NCBI RefSeq assembly: GCF_012927645.1
Contig: NZ_JABBMT010000020.1
Span: 1 to 64,000, forward strand
Direction: 5' to 3'
Length of the DNA: 64,000 bases
Source of the DNA: Pseudoalteromonas arctica
GTDB lineage: Bacteria > Pseudomonadota > Gammaproteobacteria > Enterobacterales > Alteromonadaceae
Within the stretch, counting starts at the first letter, position 1; every line of letters begins with the position of its first letter. This document shows positions 46,220 to 54,771 of the stretch, piece after piece. Below the pieces are notes generated by a model. It searched no databases. It saw only the letters and a program-made list of their open reading frames with translations, and was not told the DNA's origin. The position numbers and the translations under genes were made by a program.

Positions 46220-47080
46220 ATGCTAGACGATCTACATTTATTTATAGAAATAGCACGACGTAAAAGCATGAGCCAAACAGCTAAAGATCTAAGCTTAAAT
46301 TTATCAACCCTTTCACGACGTATTCAATCTTTAGAAGAAAAGTTAGGCAATCCCTTACTACAACGTACCGCCAGAGGGATTGTGCTCACAGCAAAAGGTG
46401 AGCAGCTTTATAATAAACTGGCCGAGCAAGTATTAACGCTCAACACGCATTTAAATCAACTAAACTCGCCCACACTTGAGGCCAGTGATTTTTACTTACT
46501 GTGCCCACAAAATATTATTGCTGGGCCATTAATGCCTGCACTCAATGCATTTTCAGCTAATAATTTAGCGCTTAATCTACACATTTACCCAAGCAACACG
46601 AATAGCCAATTAAGCCAAAAACGCTTTGATTTAGCGATTCGTGTAGGCGAGCAGCAAGACTCAAGCTATTTTCAAAAACGCCTAGGCAATATAGCGATTA
46701 AGTTTGTCGTAAAACACCAAGCGCCACTGTCGCGACTAGTGCTCCCTTATGCAGAGTCACAACTTCCAACGGGTTTACTTAAACTACTTAAAAAAGAGTA
46801 TGCACACATCAGCTTTTGTTTTGATATTACCATCGCTAAAAATATGGTTGAATCAGGCTATGGTGTAGGGCTGCTACCCATGAGCGAAATTGACAGCATT
46901 ACACATAAAAACCAATTTAGTTATATAGCGTCACCAATCGCGATCCCTACAAGGCCTGTTTATGCACTATGGCCGCATTCCAACAAGCCATCAGCCACAG
47001 CTGAGCAATTAATAACTTTAATACACGACATAACTACACAAACACCCAGCCTACAAGGAAAAATTGTAGCGCTGAATTAA
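46220..47080 (+). CDS. LysR-family transcriptional regulator
   Basis: A 286-aa regulator. The winged-helix domain is MLDDLHLFIEIARRKSMSQTAKDLSLNLSTLSRRIQSLEEKLGNPLLQRT, and the C-terminal part is a periplasmic-binding-like effector domain (about 90-280). The lineage resembles the CrgA/TrpI-like group that controls divergent small operons, so DUF2798-ABM is the likely target. The effector is unknown. Confidence 0.9.
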   Translation: MLDDLHLFIEIARRKSMSQTAKDLSLNLSTLSRRIQSLEEKLGNPLLQRTARGIVLTAKGEQLYNKLAEQVLTLNTHLNQLNSPTLEASDFYLLCPQNIIAGPLMPALNAFSANNLALNLHIYPSNTNSQLSQKRFDLAIRVGEQQDSSYFQKRLGNIAIKFVVKHQAPLSRLVLPYAESQLPTGLLKLLKKEYAHISFCFDITIAKNMVESGYGVGLLPMSEIDSITHKNQFSYIASPIAIPTRPVYALWPHSNKPSATAEQLITLIHDITTQTPSLQGKIVALN

Positions 47081-47113
47081 CAGGTATGTAAAAAGAATAA
47101 AGTAAATAACCAA

Positions 47114-47174
47114 AACCCGTAGCGGGTTACCCCGCGCAGGTTTCCTCGGCTTGTAGGTCGTGCTTTAGCGCGAC
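47114..47174. repeat. REP-like palindromic elements
   Basis: AACCCG-TAG-CGGGTT (47114-47128) and GTCGTGC-TTTA-GCGCGAC (47157-47174, one G-T pair) lie close together in the gap between the two convergent LysR genes. Such GTCGTGCTTTA units look like dispersed intergenic repeats and may also end transcription. Confidence 0.45.
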
Positions 47175-47204
47175 AATAAAAAGCAGCAGTTCAATCGAGT
47201 TACC

Positions 47205-48137
47205 TTACACCGCTTTATCGATTTCTTCATCCATCATATTTTTTATTTCCTGCCTAACCCACCGATGAATTGGGCTATTGTGATGAATGAGGTGCCAAAA
47301 TTGTTCAACTCGGAAATCGGCAGTGTAAAACGGTAAATCGGCCACCGTAATGTCATAGCGTCGACCTAAGTGGGTGACTAGACGTTTTGGTAAGGTGGCG
47401 ATCAGATCAGTGTTAATCAATAACTCCGGCACCATCGAAAAATGTGGCAAAGATGCCACCACTTCACGCTGAGAACCCAACCTTTTCAGCTCATGATCCA
47501 TATCCGTTTTGCAAAAACCATTACCAGAAATGATCACATGTCTGCTCTGGCAATAGCGCTCTAACGTCATAGGCTGATTAGCCCATTTATGCTGGCGACA
47601 CATTACTACGGCATAGTTATCATTAAATAAACGCTGTTTAAACACGTTGGTGGGTGTCTCATCTGTGGAATACAGCAATAAATCAGCCACCTTTTCCAAG
47701 TAATCATTCAGCGGTATAAAGCAGTTGTAAGACACAATTTGTAATTTCAAGTTTGGAGCACGCTGCTGAAAGCGCGCCAACAATTTCGGCACAATCATCA
47801 TCATTTCAAAATCCAGCGCCCCTATAGTGAACACGCCTGAGTATTGCAAGGGGTCAAACTTATCGTCCACCAACATATGTCGAATGGTATTGAGTAATAT
47901 CTCCAGTTCGCTACAAAGGCGCTCACCTTTTGCAGTTAAACGGTACTCATTTTTCACCTTCACCAACAATGGATCATCAAATTGCTCACGCAAGCGCATC
48001 AGGGCTCGGCTCACTGCAGGCTGGCTCATATTTAATACTTGAGCGGCCTGACTAATATGCTTATGAATCAATACTTTTTCTAAGATCGTTAACAGATTTA
48101 GGTCAATACTACGTAGATTCATCTCAGATATAGCCAT
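47205..48137 (-). CDS. LysR-family transcriptional regulator
   Basis: A 310-aa regulator of the NodD/LeuO-like branch: MNLRSIDLNLLTILEKVLIH, then HISQAAQVLNMSQPAVSRALMRLREQFDDPLLVK. The effector domain covers about 95-300. AAGGTGA precedes the ATG. It diverges from the exported MBL-fold gene, and a classic LysR operator lies between the two. Confidence 0.92.
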   Translation of the reverse strand: MAISEMNLRSIDLNLLTILEKVLIHKHISQAAQVLNMSQPAVSRALMRLREQFDDPLLVKVKNEYRLTAKGERLCSELEILLNTIRHMLVDDKFDPLQYSGVFTIGALDFEMMMIVPKLLARFQQRAPNLKLQIVSYNCFIPLNDYLEKVADLLLYSTDETPTNVFKQRLFNDNYAVVMCRQHKWANQPMTLERYCQSRHVIISGNGFCKTDMDHELKRLGSQREVVASLPHFSMVPELLINTDLIATLPKRLVTHLGRRYDITVADLPFYTADFRVEQFWHLIHHNSPIHRWVRQEIKNMMDEEIDKAV

Positions 48138-48180
48138 GACATCACCTTATAATATTATGCGTAAATGATCTACATACTAT

Positions 48181-48209
48181 AACAAACATGCATTTTTGAT
48201 ATGTTTGTT
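48181..48209. promoter_or_regulatory. LysR-type operator (T-N11-A) between regulator and hydrolase genes
   Basis: Perfect 9-bp arms AACAAACAT (48181-48189) and ATGTTTGTT (48201-48209) are separated by exactly 11 bases, giving the T-N11-A core of LysR-family binding sites. It lies 43 bases upstream of the regulator gene and 40 upstream of the hydrolase gene. Confidence 0.75.
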
Positions 48210-48249
48210 TTTGTTTTATCTTTTTTTCATCTTATTGAGGAGAGAAAGA

Positions 48250-49362
48250 ATGAAACTATCCACCCTAGCTTTAACCCCTATTGTTGCTGCAGTGTTTACT
48301 TTTAATGTCAGTGCGAAAGGCCATGACCATAATAGCCAGCGAGCAACTTTATTCCCTGGTGAAGCGGTTCAAATCGAAGTCGATCCATCAGCAAAGCAAT
48401 CGCTGAAAATCGGCCAAAAAATTAATAACCTTTATGAGCGCCAGTTTGATGACAGTAAATTTACTGTGCAAAAATTGGGCAAAAACACCTACTGGATTGG
48501 CGTGAATTACTACAACGCAACCGTTGTGGTTTCCAAAGACTCGGCATTGCTGATTGACCCTCTTGGTGATGGCCGTATTGATGCTCTTTTTCAAGGCATT
48601 CAATCTATCACCAATAAGCCGATCACTGCTATTATGTACTCTCATTACCACCTAGATCATGTAGGTGGTGGTAATCAACTAATTGACTTGATCAAGAAAA
48701 ACTACCCAAAGGTAGATAATGTCCGTGTGATTGCTAGTCAAACCGTTGCCGACAAGATCAACCACCACGCTGAACTGGACGAAAACGGTGTGAAAACCCC
48801 TAAAGTTCCAGCACCAAATGAAGTGTACGACTTGAAAAAACCTCAAATAGTCAGATTTGGCTCAATAAAGCTGAAGATGATGGCACCAAAAGGTTCTGGT
48901 CATACACCGGATAACACTATGATTCTAATCCCGAGCGATCGCGTGCTGCATTTCGCTGACATGATTAACCCTGATCAACTGCCGTTTTACAATTTTGCGG
49001 GAGCGGAAGATTTTAATGGTTATGAAGCGGATCTACAAAATCTTTTGAGTAAACCGCTCAGTAAGCAATGGGACTTTATTAATGGCGGCCATGGCAACAT
49101 AGGTTCAAAAAAAGACGTAAAAGCTCTGCTGCAATACATTGCTGATGTTAGAACTGAAGTCGGAAAACAATTGGAAGTGGCGTCTTATACCCCAGCTTTG
49201 AGTGACGGTAACCACTTCATTTGGTTTAAACGCTGGCAAGAAGAAATCACTAACAATGTGCATACCGCACTTGCGAACAAATATGGCCACATGTATGGTT
49301 TCGATTCAGGTGCGGTTGAAACCCACGCAGCCATGATTTTGGCAGATATGATCGATCATTAA
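48250..49362 (+). CDS. Exported metallo-beta-lactamase-fold hydrolase
   Basis: A 370-aa periplasmic enzyme. The signal peptide is MKLSTLALTPIVAAVFTFNVSA. Zinc ligands are visible: HYHLDH near residue 135 (HxHxDH), GHTPDN, the bridging Asp in LHFADMINP and the last His in NGGHGNIG. The family includes lactonases and esterases, and the substrate is not clear. I chose the ATG at 48250, preceded by GAGGAG, over a TTG 54 bases upstream. It is probably controlled by the divergent LysR protein. Confidence 0.88.
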   Translation: MKLSTLALTPIVAAVFTFNVSAKGHDHNSQRATLFPGEAVQIEVDPSAKQSLKIGQKINNLYERQFDDSKFTVQKLGKNTYWIGVNYYNATVVVSKDSALLIDPLGDGRIDALFQGIQSITNKPITAIMYSHYHLDHVGGGNQLIDLIKKNYPKVDNVRVIASQTVADKINHHAELDENGVKTPKVPAPNEVYDLKKPQIVRFGSIKLKMMAPKGSGHTPDNTMILIPSDRVLHFADMINPDQLPFYNFAGAEDFNGYEADLQNLLSKPLSKQWDFINGGHGNIGSKKDVKALLQYIADVRTEVGKQLEVASYTPALSDGNHFIWFKRWQEEITNNVHTALANKYGHMYGFDSGAVETHAAMILADMIDH

Positions 49363-49415
49363 TATCACTCAGATAAAACGGCGCTCTAAGCTGCTAGGTG
49401 TGGTTGCTCGGACAT

Positions 49416-50870
49416 TTACAATTCATCTACCACTTTCACTGTTGCTATGTGCGATTTTAAAACATCATTAACTGTATAGTTTATTTGGAAATACAAAGTC
49501 CCTTTTTTAAAAGGTTGAGCTTTCACTGAAGGCATCACTTTATAACATTTATACTTATTGTACGATGGTAATTCCTGTTGTGGGCTCCCATCAAGCAAAG
49601 GCAATGCGTGTGTCAATTTAAATCGTGTAGGAATATCTAAGCAAATAACCCCACTAGTTTCGCCTTGTAAAATATATTGTGTGTTATTTGAGGAGTTATT
49701 TGAAACGAGTTTTATACCGCCTTGCTTCATTTCAACTAATTGTTTTTTAGCCTTATTTAAAGAAGCGATAGGTGCAGTAAGGTTATCACTTTTAATACCC
49801 GTTGAACTTTTTAGTAATTCATTTATTGCAGCTTCTATTGGGGAAAGTAGTTTTCGCTTTTCCCATAGGCTTGGATCCCCACCTTTGAGAATAGATAATC
49901 TAAGCCATGTTTTATCAGTAAAATAATTAACTTTCTCCGGGCTTTCATCTGACTTTGATTTATGAACTAATCCTTTGCTACGCACTTCTAGCGTTTGTGG
50001 CTCCACATCTGATAAAGATGACCCAGCGGGTGTATCAGTTAAACCAATTGTCATTGCGGTAATTGGAGAAAGTAATATATCTGTAGCGTAACCTACAGGG
50101 TTACGTATTCCTTCTTCTTTACTGAAATAGTCGTAACATCGCCCAATAGCACACACTTCTTTCTTTATAAGTACTATTTCACCTGCTTTTAATGGTAAAA
50201 CATTTACATTTTTGTTACCAGTATGTTTATATAGCGAATTACCTGCAACAAAGTCTAAATCTAACTGGAGCACTAAGTCATTATCATTTGTACCTGTAAC
50301 TGATTTTGCGACCTCTTTAGCTACTTTTATTTCTTGTGCGGTTACAGGGTTTGATAGACTTAGAGCCTCTCCTGCTGTGGCGATAAAATCAATAATGCTT
50401 CCGGCTTTATCGTTTTCATCTAGATCGTACTCATAGATTTTTAATTTGATACTTAATAAGTCACTCTCCATTCGTTTAGGACCATATAGTGCTTTATGGA
50501 AAAATGGAGCTTTCGTGGCATCTGCAATTGAGTCATATGGTCCTAATATTTTGGTAATGGTATCGCTTGATGTCCCTGTTACAACTTCTTCAAATTCAGC
50601 GACAATTAAAACTTCATTATCTCCGCCAATATCTGGAAGATATCTTAGATAGGTATCAGTTAAATAAATACTAAAAGTATCATCGCCGCTTAAAGCATGA
50701 GCTTCATCAGTTTTATATATCATACCATCAGCACTATATAATTCTTTGGCAGCAACTAGAGGAGGTATAAGCTTTTTATCTGGAGCGACGGAATAAATGG
50801 AGATATCACCGGTGCTTGCAGTGCAACCACATAAAAGTAAACATAAAACAATAAATAATAAAAGCCTCAT
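49416..50870 (-). CDS. Lipoprotein of unknown function, 484 aa
   Basis: The N-terminus MRLLLFIVLCLLLCGCTAS is a lipoprotein signal peptide with Cys at position 16 (LCGC box). After it come mixed beta-rich regions without a domain I can name; CAIGRCYDYF has a possible disulfide pair and GYATDILLSPITAMTIGLTD may contact the membrane. AAGGAAT precedes the start. It sits at the edge of a decayed accessory zone, with no partner genes. It could be newly acquired. Confidence 0.75.
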   Translation of the reverse strand: MRLLLFIVLCLLLCGCTASTGDISIYSVAPDKKLIPPLVAAKELYSADGMIYKTDEAHALSGDDTFSIYLTDTYLRYLPDIGGDNEVLIVAEFEEVVTGTSSDTITKILGPYDSIADATKAPFFHKALYGPKRMESDLLSIKLKIYEYDLDENDKAGSIIDFIATAGEALSLSNPVTAQEIKVAKEVAKSVTGTNDNDLVLQLDLDFVAGNSLYKHTGNKNVNVLPLKAGEIVLIKKEVCAIGRCYDYFSKEEGIRNPVGYATDILLSPITAMTIGLTDTPAGSSLSDVEPQTLEVRSKGLVHKSKSDESPEKVNYFTDKTWLRLSILKGGDPSLWEKRKLLSPIEAAINELLKSSTGIKSDNLTAPIASLNKAKKQLVEMKQGGIKLVSNNSSNNTQYILQGETSGVICLDIPTRFKLTHALPLLDGSPQQELPSYNKYKCYKVMPSVKAQPFKKGTLYFQINYTVNDVLKSHIATVKVVDEL

Positions 50871-51332
50871 CAGAAATTCCTTTTCAACTAACTTAATAGA
50901 AGGTTAAAATTTAGACCAAACCACATCAATGTCAACTTTTTAACACTTGTTATTGAATTAATAGTTTCACGATTTACATTACATTAACTAGAGGGGTTTA
51001 GGTACTTGGAATGTGTCGCGAACAAAATTCCGCCATGCAAGTGATTACTCATCAATTTTTAGCTTTCGGGTGTGATCACGGGGGAATATTTCTTAACAGC
51101 AGCACTTCAGCAAAGTTTGTCGGTCTACATAGGTTTGCTTCTAACTGCAGATACACTAGCATTGGTGTTTAATTTAAGGAATATAACCTCTCAAAATGAA
51201 TTATGCCTATTGATTGGGCTTTTTCGTGTTAATTTTCAACATCAAACATTGTCGCCATAAATGACGACCTACTACAGGGGGGCTAGTATTGTTCCGCAGC
51301 TCGTCGCCTGAAACCCGCAGCATTTTATCATT
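50871..51332. other. 462-bp region without a recognised gene
   Basis: The stretch holds a terminator-like hairpin (GCCTA-TTGAT-TGGGC then TTTTTC, 51205-51225) with no gene before it on that strand, and AT-rich sequence. The short open frame 51072-51260 lacks a start signal and family features, so I do not call it. The tail leads into the broken hepT. Confidence 0.4.
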
Positions 51333-51598
51333 TCACTTGGCTAACTCAGTTATCGCTTTTAAGCTAAACCCATGCATGGTCACATTATGTTGTTTTTTGA
51401 TAATCGTTTTCACAATACCTTGATCGATATTCAAATAATCATGTACAAAGGCGTTGCGTAAGCCAATGTTTTGCCAAACCAATACAGACTGCTGTCATCA
51501 ACTGTAACAAACGCTCCACCGCACGATAGTCTCTATTATTAAGTTGTTCTATTTGGCTTAATTCATTGAGTTATAAAATATATTCTTCTATATGTCAT
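51333..51598 (-). pseudogene. Broken HepT-like HEPN toxin gene
   Basis: One minus-strand frame reads EEYIL, a TAA, then LNELSQIEQLNNRDYRAVER and LLQLMTAVCIGLAKHW. After a frame change it reads GLRNAFVHDYLNIDQGIVKT. RNAFVH is the Rx4H ribonuclease motif of HEPN toxins (DUF86/HepT), normally reached only after ~40 more residues. The gene therefore has a nonsense codon, an internal deletion and a frameshift, and is inactive. It follows the frameshifted mntA gene in the usual antitoxin-toxin order. Confidence 0.7.
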
Positions 51599-51630
51599 GT
51601 TACTTCCTAATATAAAGTGATATTCCTGTA

Positions 51631-51971
51631 TCAGTCATGCTTACTCGCGATCGTCTCAAACTCAAATTGGCTATAAATACGCTGCTGCTCTTTCATTGCT
51701 CTCAAGCTATTTTTTCCTAAAATGGCATACCCGTATTCTACTACATTGAATGCAAGGTAACTTGGGATCAAAATTGAAATAAGCTGCTCATGCAAGCTAA
51801 GTGCATTGCTGATTTCAAGCTCGAGCTCTTTTGGCCTGAGCCGTTTATCAAATGAACTTAACTCAAAGTTTTTAAAAGCAATGGCAAGATCTATATCGCA
51901 TGGGGTTGCGCCGTGCCTTTGGCGTGGGAGCCATATAACCAAACAACATCAATATCGCTATTTTGTTGCAA
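51631..51971 (-). pseudogene. Frameshifted MntA-like nucleotidyltransferase antitoxin gene
   Basis: One frame gives SDIDVVWLYGSHAKGTAQPH and then stops; the next frame continues CDIDLAIAFKNFELSSFDKR to LRAMKEQQRIYSQFEFETIA. Together they form the MNT-fold motif GS...G..DID of MntA, which AMPylates HepT in type VII toxin-antitoxin systems. One missing base (the codon after H should read AGC) joins the two frames. An intact start codon is not evident (TTG at 51971). Confidence 0.75.
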
Positions 51972-52635
51972 AATTTAATTATTTTTTGAAAAATATTATT
52001 TCCCACAATACAAAACCATTAATAAAACACAGAGATAATCATAACCTATCAGTTTTGCAGTGAACACAAAAACTGATAATTCACTTTTATTTATATCAAT
52101 TGGTTTTAAAACAATCAAAGGTGGAAAAAGGAGCTAGGCTCTAGGGAAGTGACTAGCGGCTAGAATCCGCACACAGCTCGAGGAACGTCGCCCGCAACTT
52201 TCTCTTCTCATTTGTCTTTCTTGGTAGCCAAAATAAACTACCCGACACTGAGATCCGAGCTTGTTTACCTAATGAATCGAGGTACACACTCGCTTCTTCT
52301 TTACTCCCAGGGCTATAAAATCTTCTCAAAAATTTATAATCCCCTAAATATTAAGATCTTGTTCAGATATATTTGGTTATTATGAACACTCACTCCTGTT
52401 GATATCCCTGACGACATTATGTTGTTTAAGCAGTTTTACCAGCTCTTCATAGAGCTGGTTTTTTTGCCTGTTTTATACTAACTTCATTTTATCCCACTAC
52501 AGCAATGTAGCGATTGCTCAGCACACTGCTGTAAAAACAACGTCGAAAAATCAACCAGCCCTAGTTACTAGTAGGTAGTCATGTTACAGTTTCAATAATT
52601 TACTTAGCACTTTAATTTACCGACTAGGCATTAGT
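51972..52635. other. Gene-poor remnant zone
   Basis: A minus-strand frame from 52350 to the TAG at 52153 reads like the end of a protein (FLRRFYSPGSKEEASVYLDS, then WLPRKTNEKRKLRATFLELC) but has no start; it may be a fossil gene tail. A strong terminator lies at 52439-52465. I see no intact gene. Confidence 0.35.
52439..52465 (+). terminator. Strong orphan terminator
   Basis: CCAGCTCT-TCAT-AGAGCTGG is a perfect 8-bp hairpin followed by seven to eight T residues. No plus-strand gene ends before it, so it may end a small RNA or be left from a lost gene. Confidence 0.7.
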
Positions 52636-53520
52636 ATGCGTCATTATTTTGTATCAATTTTAGTTTTTTTTGCCACATTAGTGGTAGCTCAGGCACAGGC
52701 TGAAGAGTCTCGCTCTGCACCCAGCCAACAACAACAGGCACTCAAAAAACTCCAAGAGCCGATGTATAGACCCTTGGTAGAACGCTATATTCTTGATGAA
52801 CTTAAAGCGGTACGCCAAGATCAGCAAAAACTACGTGAAGACGTTACCAAGCAAGTCTCTCATGCTCAGCTTGATACCGCTGACCGTGCACTGACTTACA
52901 CCACAGATACAATTAATAATGTATTTTTTATCATCACTGCCACAGCCTCTATTTTGGTACTGGTTGGCTGGAACTCGTTACGTGATGTAAAAAACAAAGT
53001 CGAAGATATTGTTAATACCCGTGTCAGCGTGATCACTAATGAATACGAAGCACGTTTGAATACATTTGAAGAGAAGCTACGCGAGCGCTCTGAAGAAATA
53101 TTAAGTAACCAACAAAAAATCTCCGTTACCAATGAAGTCCACTCTTTATGGATGCGCGCTAATTTAGAAAGCGATATAGCTAATAAGATCGAAATTTTTG
53201 ATGAGATTTTAAAACGTAAACCCGAAGATGTTGAAGCTATCGCTTATAAAGCCGATGCATTATTAGAGCTTAATGAAACAGCTCAGGCGATAGAGTTGTG
53301 CAACCAAGCTTTAGATATAGACAGTGACTACGGCTACGCTTATTGGCAACGTGCATGTGCGTATGCGTTGACGCATAAACACGCTGATGCGTTGGCCGAC
53401 ATTAAAATGTCGTTGGAGTATTCACCAAACTTACGTAATGAGTTATTGCATGAAAGTGCATTTGCCAGTTTGCACGATAATAGTAGCTTTAATGCGATTG
53501 TTTCTGGCAACAATGATTAA
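52636..53520 (+). CDS. Exported or membrane-anchored TPR protein
   Basis: A 294-aa protein. A signal peptide or anchor (residues about 1-22, cleaved near AQAQA) is followed by a coiled coil (LDELKAVRQDQQKLRED), a clear membrane helix (NNVFFIITATASILVLVGW, about 97-115), a second coiled coil, and two to three TPR units (EIFDEILKRKPEDVEAIAYKADALLELN, QAIELCNQALDIDSDYGYAYWQRACAYAL). The TPR domain probably scaffolds a membrane complex. Partners unknown. Confidence 0.8.
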   Translation: MRHYFVSILVFFATLVVAQAQAEESRSAPSQQQQALKKLQEPMYRPLVERYILDELKAVRQDQQKLREDVTKQVSHAQLDTADRALTYTTDTINNVFFIITATASILVLVGWNSLRDVKNKVEDIVNTRVSVITNEYEARLNTFEEKLRERSEEILSNQQKISVTNEVHSLWMRANLESDIANKIEIFDEILKRKPEDVEAIAYKADALLELNETAQAIELCNQALDIDSDYGYAYWQRACAYALTHKHADALADIKMSLEYSPNLRNELLHESAFASLHDNSSFNAIVSGNND

Positions 53521-53837
53521 CGTTCTAAGAAGCGTTCAATTGCTTGAGTGAGTAGTTCGTCGAGCTGCTCTTCAAACTCATCTTTGTTGGTTTTAAAGTG
53601 CGCCAAATATGCCTGCGCATGCTGATCTGACAACAGCCGAGCATTAATACTGTATTCGCGCTCAGCTTTGGTTTTATCAAACCGCGCAGTAAAGTGGTAC
53701 AAAGCAAAATAAGGGGCGACTAATTGCTGATTAGCATAATCACAAAAGTGTTCAATGGTTTGTGCCCCCGTTGGCCCTAAACAACCGGGCTCAACACGAT
53801 AAAGTAACTTAATTTTTTTATCATCACTAATTTTCAT
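53517..53837 (-). CDS. Conserved hypothetical protein, 106 aa
   Basis: A small soluble acidic protein opening MKISDDKKIKLLYRVEPGCLGPTGAQTIEHFCDYA; I do not recognise the family. The ATG at 53837 has AGGGGTG upstream at normal spacing, while an ATG 6 bases earlier is too close to it. The 3' end overlaps the TPR gene's stop by 4 bases. Confidence 0.7.
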   Translation of the reverse strand: MKISDDKKIKLLYRVEPGCLGPTGAQTIEHFCDYANQQLVAPYFALYHFTARFDKTKAEREYSINARLLSDQHAQAYLAHFKTNKDEFEEQLDELLTQAIERFLER

Positions 53838-53884
53838 ACTCATCGCACCCCTTTATTTGCCTATATAATCCACCTATTAATGCT

Positions 53885-54709
53885 CTATCTAAAAAAGAGC
53901 ACTTTAGTTATTTTGCCGTTTTCAACCTGATAACTAGAGATTAACTCCCCACGCTTATCGACCACGTTGGGATCTGTTGAGCAGGTTTCTGACAGTTCAT
54001 GATCGATAACGATATTACCGTGTACAATGCGTTTAATTGGAGATGATTTTATACACTTTAATTTTTTAAACATTATTCCGTAACGGGCAATCAATTTTTC
54101 TTTGCCTTTGAAAAGTAACTCATTTGGAAAAGCATAAAACTCTACATTTTCAGCATACATACTAATAAATGTGTCAATATTTCTGGCATTATACGCCTTA
54201 ATTAATTGCTCAATAACAGCTAATGATTCGCGTGACTGTTTGGCTTTAACTTGTTGCTTGAGTGTTAGTGCTTCTTTAGCTTGGCTCACCGCTTGCTCTG
54301 CTTGTGCGACAGCAAGCTGCTTTTCTTGTTGCGTTTTAGGAAGCTCAGCAGGTTTTGCCGCTTCGGTGCCAAGTACCTTACTGGTATCAACTTCAGCCTC
54401 ACTGGGTTTGCTAGTGTCCGTTTTAATTGGCTGTGTTGATTCAACATTTACAGGCTCAGCTAATTGCTGATTTTGCGGCGTTAACGTGATCACCGCTGGG
54501 CTATCTTGCAGTTCAGCCTCAGTTGATTTTGTTGGGGCTTTACTCTGCACTGATTTTTCTTCGCCAGTGCTAGTGTCAGTCGTTTTTACTGCAGCAGACA
54601 ATTTAACTGCTGTTGTTTTAGTTTTAGTCTGTGGCTCAACTACATCAGTTGCAGTTGCAAATAACTGCCACGGAAATAGCAAACTTACTAAAAAAAATAA
54701 CGGTTTCAT
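53885..54709 (-). CDS. Secreted protein with low-complexity linker and SnoaL/NTF2-like domain
   Basis: A 274-aa protein. A signal peptide (MKPLFFLVSLLFPWQLFA) is followed by ~110 residues of Thr/Lys/Glu/Pro/Ala-rich sequence (KTKTTAVKLSAAVKTTDTST and similar), a short coiled coil (QAEQAVSQAKEALTLKQQVK), and a C-terminal NTF2/SnoaL-like fold (about 170-274: VIEQLIKAYNARNIDTFISMYAENVEFYAF). Enzymatic activity is not evident. AGGA sits 6 bases before the ATG at 54709. A further in-frame start at 54778 would run into fpr. Confidence 0.75.
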   Translation of the reverse strand: MKPLFFLVSLLFPWQLFATATDVVEPQTKTKTTAVKLSAAVKTTDTSTGEEKSVQSKAPTKSTEAELQDSPAVITLTPQNQQLAEPVNVESTQPIKTDTSKPSEAEVDTSKVLGTEAAKPAELPKTQQEKQLAVAQAEQAVSQAKEALTLKQQVKAKQSRESLAVIEQLIKAYNARNIDTFISMYAENVEFYAFPNELLFKGKEKLIARYGIMFKKLKCIKSSPIKRIVHGNIVIDHELSETCSTDPNVVDKRGELISSYQVENGKITKVLFFR

Positions 54710-54771
54710 ACTGTTCCTGAGTAATTTAAGAAACTCTAAAATAACAAAATTTACCGGATCGCGATAGCTTT

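Noticed and set aside
51072-51260. 62-codon open frame
   Set aside because: No ribosome site, no signal peptide or family features, and it lies in a decayed region with an unexplained terminator inside it.
54171-54767. Plus-strand Ser/Val/Cys-rich frames opposite the SnoaL-like gene
   Set aside because: They are antisense shadows of the low-complexity linker of the real gene and lack start signals.
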